From CAZUDI01 sp964618975 (lineage in GTDB: Bacteria; Desulfobacterota; Desulfomonilia; UBA1062), in the NCBI GenBank assembly GCA_964618975.1, contig CAZUDI010000002.1:1-64000 (forward strand): a stretch of 64,000 nucleotides of DNA. Direction: 5' to 3'. Each line of letters opens with the position of its first letter. Position 1 is the stretch's first letter. The notes under the pieces were generated by a model. The model was not told the DNA's origin, ran no database searches, and saw only the letters and a list, made by a program, of their open reading frames with translations. Shown piece after piece: positions 1 through 7,833 of this stretch. Made by a program: the position numbers and the translations under genes.

Positions 1-780
1 GAAGGATCTCGTTCTGCTGGTCAGCGGCGAAAAGTCGGTCTACAGGGTTCCGGTACCGCGATCGCGATTTCCGGTGAGAGTCTTGCCCTTGTTCACGCCG
101 GAGCCCGGGCGGCGGCCAGCCACACGGCCAGCCTGGCCGGCGACCATACCATCATGCGCCACGCCCTTAGCCAGGCCGGCATCATCGAGGTCAATGATCC
201 CCACGAGCTCATGGATCTCCTGCGGGGGCTCTCCAAGATCGAGGCCTGGCGACCCTCCGGCGGCACGGGCATCGTCACCTTTTCGGGCGCGGGCGGCATC
301 ATCACGGCCGACCTGCTGCACCGCGAGGGGCTGGCCCTGGCGGAGCTCTCCCCCGCGACCATGGCCACCATCCAGGGCGTCTTCCCGGACTGGATGCCGC
401 CCTCGCACCCGGTGGACATCTGGCCCGCCATCGAGAAGCACGGCCACGAGAAGGTCCACGCCACGGTGCTCGAGGCCGTGATGCGTGACCCCGGGGTGGA
501 TTCCCTGATCCTGCAGATGTTCACCAGCCATATGGACACCAGCTGCCTGCAGCGTATCGCCGAGTTGGGGCGCGAGCTCGACAAACCCTTCCTCGTCTGG
601 ATCACGGGCATCGGCCAGAGCTATCACACGCTCAGGGGCACGTTGGAGGACAGGGGCATCCCGGTCTTCGAAGAGATGCACCGCGGGGTGAGCTTCCTGG
701 CCAACACGCGCCGCTACTATCTGCGGCAGGGCGAACGCCCGTATGAGGCCTCAGGCCTGGCCGCCGGTCCGCCGGCATAG
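1..780 (+). CDS. Acyl-CoA synthetase (ADP-forming), 3' part of the alpha/CoA-ligase region
   Basis: The reading frame is open from base 1, so the gene begins outside the window; about 259 codons are visible. The segment GARAAASHTASLAG matches the conserved AAASHT-G-LAG stretch of NDP-forming acetate/acyl-CoA ligases. It is followed by a succinyl-CoA-ligase-like flavodoxin fold (VTFSGAGGI, then the SHPVDIWPAI block corresponding to the family's NPVDL region). The family makes ATP from acyl-CoA and ADP, or runs in reverse. The ATP-grasp part is not visible and may lie upstream or in a separate gene. The gene converges on hypE, with 16 bases between them. The first roughly 30 codons match the family poorly, so a frameshift near the left edge is possible. 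Family assignment is fairly sure; the acyl substrate is unknown. Confidence 0.75.
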   Translation, partial: EGSRSAGQRRKVGLQGSGTAIAISGESLALVHAGARAAASHTASLAGDHTIMRHALSQAGIIEVNDPHELMDLLRGLSKIEAWRPSGGTGIVTFSGAGGIITADLLHREGLALAELSPATMATIQGVFPDWMPPSHPVDIWPAIEKHGHEKVHATVLEAVMRDPGVDSLILQMFTSHMDTSCLQRIAELGRELDKPFLVWITGIGQSYHTLRGTLEDRGIPVFEEMHRGVSFLANTRRYYLRQGERPYEASGLAAGPPA

Positions 781-796
781 GGTTCCTTTCGTACTT

Positions 797-1801
797 TCAG
801 CAGATGCGCGGCACGAGCTCGCCGGTAGGCAGGTCGATCTCTCGCTGGGTGCCGATAGGCGTCGTGAGCACCACGCGCGGGCGGCCAGCGGCCTCCACAC
901 GCCCGATCAGCGCCGCCTGCGAACCTCTGGCATGGGCGCGCATGGCCTGCAGCACCACGTCGGCGTCCCCTTTGGCGCAGAACACCACGACCTTGCCCTC
1001 GTTGGCAATGTAGAGCGGATCCAGCCCCAGAATCTCGCACACCCCGAGCACCTCGTCGCGCACCGGGATGGCGGCCTCGTCGATGAGGATCTCGCAGGCG
1101 GCCTGCCGGGAGATCTCGGCCAGGACCGCCCCCAGCCCGCCGCGGGTGGCGTCGCGCATGCAGTGCACGCAGGGACTGGCCTCCAGCACGTCCCGAATGA
1201 GGCCATCCAGGGAGGCGGCATCGGATACCAGGCCGTTTTGAAGCCCCTCGCGCCGGCTGAGCACGGCCGTGCCGTGGTCGCCGATGGGGCCATTGACAAT
1301 CACCGCATCCCCGGGCCTGATCTGTCCGGGGGACAGCGGGGCGGCGTACTCGACCACGCCGATGCCGGCGGTGTTGATGAAAATCCCGTCGGCCGCGCCG
1401 CGGTGGACCACCTTGGTGTCGCCGGTGGCGATGACCACCCCGGAGGAGCGCGCCGCCTGTGCCATGGAGGCCGCGATGCGCCGCAGGTCCGCCAGGGGGA
1501 AGCCCTCCTCGATGATAAAGCCCGCCGAGAGCAAAAGTGGCCTTCCGCCGCTCACGGCCAGGTCGTTGATCGTACCGTGCACGGCCAGCGAACCGATATC
1601 CCCGCCGGGAAAAAAGACCGGGTTGATGACATAGGAGTCGGTGGTGAAGCACAGGCGGCTGCCATTGACCTCGAAGACGGCACTGTCCTCCATGCGTTCG
1701 AGGTAGGTGTTACGCAAATGGGGGAAAAACACGTCCTGTATGAGTTCGCTGGTCAGGGCCCCGCCACTGCCGTGGGCTAGGAGGATGCGGTCATCGTTCA
1801 T
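797..1801 (-). CDS. hypE: Hydrogenase maturation protein HypE (carbamoyl dehydratase)
   Basis: 334 residues. HypE receives a carbamoyl group from HypF on its C-terminal cysteine and dehydrates it with ATP to a thiocyanate. This is the source of the CN ligands of the [NiFe] active site. The protein ends in PRIC, the diagnostic C-terminal PRxC acceptor. The N-terminal AIR-synthase-like part (HGSGGALTSELI) and the ATP-binding region with DTKVVHRGAADG are present. The ATG overlaps the stop of hypF by four bases, so the two are probably translationally coupled. It is the last gene of the hydrogenase operon. Function is secure from the motif and context. Confidence 0.96.
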   Translation of the reverse strand: MNDDRILLAHGSGGALTSELIQDVFFPHLRNTYLERMEDSAVFEVNGSRLCFTTDSYVINPVFFPGGDIGSLAVHGTINDLAVSGGRPLLLSAGFIIEEGFPLADLRRIAASMAQAARSSGVVIATGDTKVVHRGAADGIFINTAGIGVVEYAAPLSPGQIRPGDAVIVNGPIGDHGTAVLSRREGLQNGLVSDAASLDGLIRDVLEASPCVHCMRDATRGGLGAVLAEISRQAACEILIDEAAIPVRDEVLGVCEILGLDPLYIANEGKVVVFCAKGDADVVLQAMRAHARGSQAALIGRVEAAGRPRVVLTTPIGTQREIDLPTGELVPRIC

Positions 1802-4161
1802 CTTGATCTCCTTGTCTGTGCGTCTCTGTCGCGGGTGCGCCCGGCGGCGACCACGGCCTGGCCGAGCGCGATCCCGCCGTCGCCCGGGGGCACCTGACGG
1901 TGGGTGGCCACCTGCAACCCCGCGCGCGTCATGGCCTCCAGGCAGCCTTCGAGCAGCCGCCGGTTCTGGAAGCAGCCCCCGCTGAGCGCTGCGCGCTCTA
2001 TCCCCGTGCGGGCGCGGATCTCAAGCGCTACGGCCGTGAAGGCCTCGATCAGGGTGGCGTGGAAGGCGGCCGCCAGGGAAGCCGGGTCCCGTCCCTTCAG
2101 GCGCCCCTCGACCAGGGCGCGGATCGTGGGGCGCCAGTCGAGCCTGAGGCTCTCGCCGGGGAGGATCCCCCAGGGCAGGGGTGCGGCCGCGCCCCGGGCC
2201 AGGGCCTCGAGTCCCAGGGCGGCCTGGCCTTCGAAGCTCATTTTCCGGCTCCTCCCGACGATCGCGGCGACGCCGTCGAAGAGCCGCCCCAGGCTGGTGG
2301 TGACCGGGCAGTTGATCCCCCGCGCAAGCAGGGTCTCCACCAGGGCAGAATCGACGCCCTCAGGCACGATCTCCAGCCGCCCGGCAGATACGGGCCAGTC
2401 CTCACCCAGGGCCTCCTTCAGCAGGCTGATCGCCGGGCGCCAGGGCTCGCGCACGGCCAGCTCGCCCCCGGGCAGGACAAAGGGCAAGAGATGCCCGGCG
2501 CGTTCGAAGCCCCCAAGGTCGGCCACGAGGAACTCGCCGCCCCAGACCGTGCCGTCGCTGCCGTAGCCCGTGCCGTCCATGGCCAGCCCGATAACCCGCT
2601 CGGAGATATGGTTCTCCGCCAGGCAGGCGGCGATATGGGCATGGTGGTGCTGCACGGCCACCACGTTCACTCCGCCCTCCGGTCCCTGCGAGGCCAGCGT
2701 GTGCGCCAGGCGCGTGGTGTAGTAGTCCGGATGCAGGTCACAGGCGATCGTCTCGGGGATGCACTCGCTGATGCGCTGCATGAGGGCGACGTTCTCGAGC
2801 AGGAAATCGCGTGCCAGCGGCGTCTCCAGGTCGCCCACATGCGGGCTGAAGAAGGCCTGGCGGCCCCTGAGGATGCACAGGCAGGCCTTCAGGTGCGCGC
2901 CCAGGGCCAGCACCGGCGGGTAGTCGTCCGGCAGCCCCAGGGGCTGCGGGGCATGCCCGCGCGAGCGCCTGAGCAGGCGGGGAGCCCCCCCCACGCAGGC
3001 GGCGATGGAGTCGTCGCAGCGCACCAGGATGGCACGGTTGTGCACCAGGAAGTAATCGGCGATGCCCTCCAGACGGGAGACGGCCTCGTGATTGTCGATG
3101 CAGATGGGTTCGTCGCTGCGGTTGGCGCTCGTCATCACCAACGCTTCTAAGCCCTCGGCCAAGAGCAGATGGTGCAGGGGCGTGTAGGGCAGCATGATCC
3201 CGTAATCGGGCATAGCCGGGGCCACCGACGGCGCGACGGCGGCGCCTTCGCGCCGTCGCACGAGCACGATCGGCCGTCGGGGCGAGGTCAGCAGCCGCTC
3301 CTCGTGCTCCCCGATCAGGGCCAGGGCCTTCGCGCCATCCAGGTTCCGGACCATGATCGCCAGGGGCTTCTCCTCGCGCAGCTTGCGCCGTCTCAGGCGG
3401 GCCACGGCCATCTCCTTCGTGGCGTCCACGCACAGGTGAAAGCCTCCCAGTCCCTTGACGGCCAGGATATATCCCTCGCGGATGAGGGCCGCCGCCTCCC
3501 GCAGCGGGTCGTCCGTCATGAGGGGTTCCCCGGTGGCATCCAGCAGGGTCAGGGAAGGTCCGCAGACCGGGCAGGCGTTGGGTTCGGCGTGGAAACGCCG
3601 GTCGAACGGGTCAGTGTATTCGCACCGGCACGCCTCGCACAGGGGAAAGGCCCGCATGGAGGTGCTGCCGCGGTCATAGGGGACATCCTCGATGATGGTC
3701 AGCCGCGGCCCGCAGTTGGTGCAGTTGATGAAGGGGTAGCGGTAGCGCCTATCGGCGGGGTCGAAGAGCTCGCGTTCACACGCCTCGCAGGTGGCGATAT
3801 CGGGCGGAATGAGCGTGGACTTGCTTCCCCCGAGCGTGCTCGTGCGGATGACGAAGCCCTCTTCCCCCGTGGGGGCCAGCTCGGTACGCGCGAGGTGCTC
3901 GATCCTGGCCAGGGGGGGCAGCTCGCCTGTCACCCGCTTCAGGAAACGCGCCAGGGCGTCCACCTCGCCCTCCACCTCGGCCCTCACCCCGTCGGGGCGG
4001 TTCAGCACGAAGCCCGCCAGACCTTCGGCCAGGGCCAGGCGGTAGACGAAGGGCCTAAACCCCACCCCCTGCACGGTGCCCGTGAAATGGCAGCGGATGC
4101 GCCGCTTCAGGCCCGCTGGCGTTTGAAGGTCTCGATCTGCCCTGATATCCACGCCACCCAT
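1798..4161 (-). CDS. hypF: Carbamoyltransferase HypF
   Basis: 787 residues from the first ATG, close to family length. Domains in order: an acylphosphatase domain (CHFTGTVQGVGFRPFVYRLA), two Cys4 zinc fingers (CEACERELF with NCTNCGPR; CEACRCEY with CPVCGP), a YrdC-like domain (LAVKGLGGFHL), and a Kae1-like carbamoyltransferase domain with the metal-binding HHHAH and DGTGYG. HypF converts carbamoyl phosphate and ATP to carbamoyl-AMP and charges HypE. The annotated start lies 55 bases inside hypB. The conserved domain begins near residue 20, so a later non-ATG start is possible; a CTG overlaps the hypB stop. It lies between hypB and hypE in the operon. Confidence 0.95.
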   Translation of the reverse strand: MGGVDIRADRDLQTPAGLKRRIRCHFTGTVQGVGFRPFVYRLALAEGLAGFVLNRPDGVRAEVEGEVDALARFLKRVTGELPPLARIEHLARTELAPTGEEGFVIRTSTLGGSKSTLIPPDIATCEACERELFDPADRRYRYPFINCTNCGPRLTIIEDVPYDRGSTSMRAFPLCEACRCEYTDPFDRRFHAEPNACPVCGPSLTLLDATGEPLMTDDPLREAAALIREGYILAVKGLGGFHLCVDATKEMAVARLRRRKLREEKPLAIMVRNLDGAKALALIGEHEERLLTSPRRPIVLVRRREGAAVAPSVAPAMPDYGIMLPYTPLHHLLLAEGLEALVMTSANRSDEPICIDNHEAVSRLEGIADYFLVHNRAILVRCDDSIAACVGGAPRLLRRSRGHAPQPLGLPDDYPPVLALGAHLKACLCILRGRQAFFSPHVGDLETPLARDFLLENVALMQRISECIPETIACDLHPDYYTTRLAHTLASQGPEGGVNVVAVQHHHAHIAACLAENHISERVIGLAMDGTGYGSDGTVWGGEFLVADLGGFERAGHLLPFVLPGGELAVREPWRPAISLLKEALGEDWPVSAGRLEIVPEGVDSALVETLLARGINCPVTTSLGRLFDGVAAIVGRSRKMSFEGQAALGLEALARGAAAPLPWGILPGESLRLDWRPTIRALVEGRLKGRDPASLAAAFHATLIEAFTAVALEIRARTGIERAALSGGCFQNRRLLEGCLEAMTRAGLQVATHRQVPPGDGGIALGQAVVAAGRTRDRDAQTRRSR

Positions 4162-4775
4162 TGGTCGAAGCCCGCCCCGGTCTTGCAGGAGACCTCGAAG
4201 ATCTCCAGGTCCGGGTTGCTCAGGCGCGCGTCGCGTCGGGCGCGCTCAAGGTCGAAATCCACATATTCCATGAGGTCCATCTTGTTGATCAGAAGCACCC
4301 GGGATTCGTGGAACATGAGGGGATACTTGGCCGGCTTGTCGGCCCCCTCGGGGGTGGACAGCAGCATGACCTTGGCGTTCTCCCCCACCTGGAACTCGGC
4401 TGGGCACACGAGGTTGCCCACGTTCTCGACGATCAGGAAGTCGAGGGTGTCGAGATCCAGCCCGGGCAGGGCCTCGCGCACCATGTTGCCGTCGATGTGA
4501 CAGCCGCCGCCGGTGTTGATCTGTACCGCCGGCACCCCCAGGGCCGCCACGCGGTCGGCGTCGCAGGTGTCCTGGATGTCGCCCTCGATGACCCCCATGC
4601 GCCACGTATCGCCGAGGGCCTGAATGGTCTTTTCGACAAGCGTGGTCTTGCCCGCCCCGGGCGAGCTCATGAGATTGATGACATAGATGCCCTTCTCGTC
4701 GAAGAGCCGTCGATTGTCGCGCGCGAGGCGCTCGTTGGCGTCGAGCACGTTCTTCACCACGTTGATCCTGGTCAT
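4107..4775 (-). CDS. hypB: Hydrogenase nickel incorporation GTPase HypB
   Basis: 222 residues counted from MTRINVVKNVL. The start is chosen because its ATG overlaps the hypD stop (ATGA) and matches the family N-terminus; the longer open frame upstream is a shadow of hypD. It shows the P-loop SSPGAGKTTL, the metal-site Cys-His in GGGCHIDGNMV, ENVGNLVCP, and the G4-type NKMDL. HypB delivers nickel to the large subunit with HypA, driven by GTP hydrolysis. The N-terminal CxxCGC and His-rich nickel-storage extension found in many HypB proteins is absent. A free-standing His-rich protein is encoded elsewhere in the window (43178-43438). Confidence 0.96.
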   Translation of the reverse strand: MTRINVVKNVLDANERLARDNRRLFDEKGIYVINLMSSPGAGKTTLVEKTIQALGDTWRMGVIEGDIQDTCDADRVAALGVPAVQINTGGGCHIDGNMVREALPGLDLDTLDFLIVENVGNLVCPAEFQVGENAKVMLLSTPEGADKPAKYPLMFHESRVLLINKMDLMEYVDFDLERARRDARLSNPDLEIFEVSCKTGAGFDQWVAWISGQIETFKRQRA

Positions 4776-5878
4776 GCGTGACCCTCCCTTTGATGGTATC
4801 TGTAATAGGCCCCACAGGTGCCCTCGGAAGAGACCATGCAGGGCCCCACCGGGTTGACCGGTGTGCAGGCCCGCGCGAAGAGAGGGCAGTCCGGCGGGGC
4901 GAGCCGGCCCGTGAGGATCGCGCCGCAGCGGCAGCCCGCTGGCTCCTGCGAGATGACCGCTGCGAGGTCGAAACGCGCCCGGGCGTCGAAGGCGGCATAC
5001 TCCTTCCTGAACCCCAGCCCGCTGGCCGCAATCGCCCCCAGCCCGCGCCAGAGGGCATCTTCCGGGACAAAAACCTCCTCCATGAGCGCGCGCGCCTTGG
5101 GGTTGCCGCCCGGGGCCACCCCGCGGGCATACTGGTTCTCGACGGCGAACTCCCCGCGTCCGACCTGCCCCAGGATCAGGCAGAGCCCCTCGAGGATGTC
5201 CACGGGCTCGAAGCCGGCGATCACCGCCGCCAGGCCGCGCTGCGGGATGGCGGCATAGGCCGCCTCCCCGATGATGGTGCTCACGTGCCCCGGGCACAGG
5301 AAGGCATCCAGGCCGATATCCTCGTCGTCCAGCAGGGCCTTGATCGCCGGGGGGATGAGCTTGTGCACCGCAAAGACGCTCAGGTTGGCAAGCCCCTGCC
5401 GCCTAGCCCTGCGCACCAGGGAGGCCACCGTCGGAGCGGTGGTCTCGAAGCCGATGCCCAGAAAGACGACCTGGCGTCGGGGGTTTTGGTCGGCCAGCCC
5501 CAGGCAGTCGGAGGCGGAGGCCACCACACGGATGTCGGCGCCCTGGGCGCGCAGGCGCTGCAGACTCATCCCGCCGCTGCCCGGTACGCGCAGCATGTCG
5601 CCGAAGGTGGCCAGGATCACGCCCTCACACCCTGCCAGGGCCAGGGCGTAGTCCACATCCTGGATGGCGGTCACGCACACCGGGCAGCCCGGTCCCGAGA
5701 TGAGGCGCACGTTTGCGGGCAGCACCGTGCGGATGCCGTAGCGGCCGATGGCATTGGTGTGGCTGCCGCAGACCTCCATGATGGTGACCTCGCGCCCGAT
5801 GGAGCGGGCCTGCCTTTCGAGCTCCTCTATCAGGCGGCGCGCCAGGGCCGGGTCGCGGTATTCGTCAATGAACTGCAT
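4772..5878 (-). CDS. hypD: Hydrogenase maturation protein HypD
   Basis: 368 residues, typical length. HypD is the [4Fe-4S] scaffold that, with HypC, assembles the Fe(CN)2CO unit. Visible signatures are EVCGSHT near residue 36, GPGCPVCVT, and GFETTAPT. The C-terminal cysteines for the cluster (CRCG, then SSEGTCGAYYRYH) are also present. It overlaps hypB by four bases and follows hypC after 45 bases. A possible ribosome site (AGGG) sits just before the ATG. Assignment is secure. Confidence 0.97.
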   Translation of the reverse strand: MQFIDEYRDPALARRLIEELERQARSIGREVTIMEVCGSHTNAIGRYGIRTVLPANVRLISGPGCPVCVTAIQDVDYALALAGCEGVILATFGDMLRVPGSGGMSLQRLRAQGADIRVVASASDCLGLADQNPRRQVVFLGIGFETTAPTVASLVRRARRQGLANLSVFAVHKLIPPAIKALLDDEDIGLDAFLCPGHVSTIIGEAAYAAIPQRGLAAVIAGFEPVDILEGLCLILGQVGRGEFAVENQYARGVAPGGNPKARALMEEVFVPEDALWRGLGAIAASGLGFRKEYAAFDARARFDLAAVISQEPAGCRCGAILTGRLAPPDCPLFARACTPVNPVGPCMVSSEGTCGAYYRYHQREGHA

Positions 5879-5923
5879 GTCCCTATGTCCATCCTGACCC
5901 GGCGCATGCGGGCCTTTGAGGCA

Positions 5924-6154
5924 TCAGCCACGCTCCTGCGCGAGGATCTCCCGCAGCAGCTCCAGGCGTTCGCGGGCCTGTTCCTCGTCCACCCGGTGAA
6001 TGGCGAAGCCGGCGTGGCAGATGACGTAGTCGCCAAGCGCCACCTCGTCCGCGACCAGGTCCAGGCTCACCTCGCGCCGGGTGCCGCCGATATCGATCGT
6101 GGCGTAACCGTCTTCACTAAGGGCGACGATCTCGCCGGGAAACGCGATACACAT
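5924..6154 (-). CDS. hypC: Hydrogenase maturation chaperone HypC
   Basis: 76 residues, starting MCIAFPGEIV. This internal ATG is chosen over one 54 bases upstream because HypC needs Cys at position 2 after Met, and a purine-rich ribosome site (GGGAGAGGGAAGA) directly precedes it. HypC carries the iron-cyanide unit with HypD and then docks on the immature large subunit. The fold-typical GDYVICHAGFAI segment, with the conserved His, is present. The gene lies between hypA and hypD in the same operon. Confidence 0.95.
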   Translation of the reverse strand: MCIAFPGEIVALSEDGYATIDIGGTRREVSLDLVADEVALGDYVICHAGFAIHRVDEEQARERLELLREILAQERG

Positions 6155-6212
6155 TCTTCCCTCTCCCCCCTTCGTGTCCGCAACGAGCATACCACAGGAT
6201 GCCTGCATGCTC

Positions 6213-6557
6213 CTAGTCCACGTCCATCTCGAGCAGTCTCAGCTCCTCCAGGCCGCCTATCAGCACCACCTGGAGGGACCCGCAGCCCGGGCAGGTGTGG
6301 GCGAACTCCCCGGTCTCGAATTCGCGCAGGCATTGCAGGCACTGCAGCCTGCCCGGGCTGACCTCGAGGATCAGCTGCGCCCCCTGGGCGCGAGTGCCCT
6401 TTGAGAGCACCTCGAAGCCGAAGGCCAGCGCCGACTCCTCGATGCCCGCCAGGCGGCCATAGCTCAGCGTGAGACTGTTGACCCGCTCGAATCCATGGGA
6501 TGAAGCGTGCTCGTCCACAATCTCAAGCAGAGACTGAACCAGGGAGAGCTCGTGCAT
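6213..6557 (-). CDS. hypA: Nickel metallochaperone HypA
   Basis: 114 residues, beginning MHELSL. His2 and the amino terminus form the nickel site in this family. The zinc ribbon is seen as CLQC followed by CPGC. HypA acts with HypB to insert nickel into the hydrogenase large subunit. It starts one base after the stop of the protease gene, which indicates tight coupling, and lies 58 bases upstream of the hypC start. Length and motifs are standard. Confidence 0.96.
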   Translation of the reverse strand: MHELSLVQSLLEIVDEHASSHGFERVNSLTLSYGRLAGIEESALAFGFEVLSKGTRAQGAQLILEVSPGRLQCLQCLREFETGEFAHTCPGCGSLQVVLIGGLEELRLLEMDVD

Positions 6558-6558
6558 C

Positions 6559-7050
6559 TCAACCCACCCGCCGGGAAGGGTATCCCAGACGCGCGAGTTC
6601 CTCGACCAGAAAACCCTCCATGGCCCCGAAGCGTTCGCGCATCACCGGGCTCATCTCGAGCTCCATCGTGCCGTACGCCTCGGGCACGATACAGAGAAAG
6701 ACCGTCTCCGGGCAGGCCCCCATGAGCTCGGCCTGGTGCAGGACATGGGGAAACTCCACCTCGTGAGCCGAGGTGGGGTCGGGCAGGTGCAGCTCGAGCT
6801 CCCGGCGGCTGAAGCGGTAGATCGACCCCGGGGTGTCGTCGATCTTGATCACGTCGATCACGATCAGGTACGAGCAGGAGGTGATGAGGTCCAGCAGGCC
6901 GTAGCCCAGGGTGCCGCCATCGACGAACTCCACACCCTCGGGCAGCTCGAAGCGCCCGCAAAACCAGCGCATGAAGTGTACCCCGAAACCCTCGTCCTTG
7001 AGCAGGATGTTGCCCAGTCCCAGGATGATTACGTCTGTCTTTTGTGTCAT
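6559..7050 (-). CDS. hyaD: Hydrogenase maturation endopeptidase (HyaD/HupD family)
   Basis: 163 residues. It shows the family N-terminus LGLGNILLKDEGFGVH, with the conserved acidic residue that senses nickel, and FVDGGTLGYGLL with the second metal-binding Asp. The protease clips the C-terminal tail of the large subunit after nickel insertion. The matching substrate tail is present in the large subunit (after DPCMACAVH). The gene follows the cytochrome b gene after 93 bases that contain a GC hairpin, and is followed immediately by hypA. The symbol follows the E. coli hya nomenclature; hupD would be equally valid. Confidence 0.93.
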   Translation of the reverse strand: MTQKTDVIILGLGNILLKDEGFGVHFMRWFCGRFELPEGVEFVDGGTLGYGLLDLITSCSYLIVIDVIKIDDTPGSIYRFSRRELELHLPDPTSAHEVEFPHVLHQAELMGACPETVFLCIVPEAYGTMELEMSPVMRERFGAMEGFLVEELARLGYPSRRVG

Positions 7051-7069
7051 CTCGCTCTATGCATATACA

Positions 7070-7103
7070 GGGGGGAGATGCACGTCAAGGCACACCTCCC
7101 CCC
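7070..7103 (-). other. Intercistronic hairpin between hydrogenase structural and maturation genes
   Basis: GGGGGGAG at 7070-7077 can pair with CTCCCCCC at 7096-7103, giving an 8-bp stem with an 18-base loop. It lies between the cytochrome b stop and the protease start in the 93-base gap, which is the largest gap inside the operon. No T-run follows on the transcribed strand. A role in mRNA processing or partial attenuation, lowering the maturation genes relative to the structural genes, is inference. Confidence 0.35.
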
Positions 7104-7143
7104 CCTCTTCTCAGCCCTGGCGGGCGTCCGTCATATCACGGCC

Positions 7144-7821
7144 TCAGGCCCCTTCCTCATGCCCCTTGCGGAAAATCCTCCCGCCGATCATGGAAGAGAC
7201 CGTGCCCTCCTTGAAGACCGCGTCGTACCAGAAGGCCATGTAGACGTGCACCACGATGAAGATGATGAACAGCCAGGTCAGGATGTGGTGGATGAAACGC
7301 ACCGTGGCCAGCCCCCCCACGGCGTTCTCCAGCGGCTTGAGCAGGGCGCCTGCGGCCCCCAGCAGCCCGGCGTGGTAGCAGGCCCCCGAAAGGATCAGCC
7401 CCGTGAGCACGATCAGCAGCAGCATGATGAGGAGACCGCCGTAGGCCAGCGACTGCAGCGGCCCGTAGAGGTAGCGGTGTCCGGGCTTCTCGTCCGAGAT
7501 CAACGCATAGTATTTGAGCTGCTTCCAGAAGTTCTCCCCGTCGGTCCAGGCGAAAAAATCCTTGAAGTCCGCATGGAAACGCGAGAAGAACATCAGGTAG
7601 ATACGCTGCAGGAAGATGAAGGTCAGAATCACCCCGAGGAGCATGTGCACATAGCGCATGTTCCCCATGAGGAACTTGAACGTCGTCTCCCCGGCCGGGG
7701 TGGTAAAGGGATTGGCGATGTAGAACCCGGTCCCGATCAGGACGAAGATGGAGAGCACCATGCACCAGTGATTGGCACGCATGGTCAGGCTCCATTCCTT
7801 CTTGGCGACTCTCGTGTCCAT
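7144..7821 (-). CDS. hyaC: [NiFe]-hydrogenase cytochrome b subunit (HyaC/HupC)
   Basis: 225 residues with four predicted membrane segments (about residues 16-38, 55-80, 125-150 and 180-205). Histidines in RANHWCMV, RYVHMLLG, IHHILTW and VVHVYMAF are typical b-heme ligands of Ni/Fe-hydrogenase b-type cytochromes. It anchors the periplasmic hydrogenase and passes electrons from the small subunit into the quinone pool. It lies 12 bases after the large-subunit gene. Membrane topology is by eye. Confidence 0.93.
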   Translation of the reverse strand: MDTRVAKKEWSLTMRANHWCMVLSIFVLIGTGFYIANPFTTPAGETTFKFLMGNMRYVHMLLGVILTFIFLQRIYLMFFSRFHADFKDFFAWTDGENFWKQLKYYALISDEKPGHRYLYGPLQSLAYGGLLIMLLLIVLTGLILSGACYHAGLLGAAGALLKPLENAVGGLATVRFIHHILTWLFIIFIVVHVYMAFWYDAVFKEGTVSSMIGGRIFRKGHEEGA

Positions 7822-7833
7822 AGCGCCCCTCCT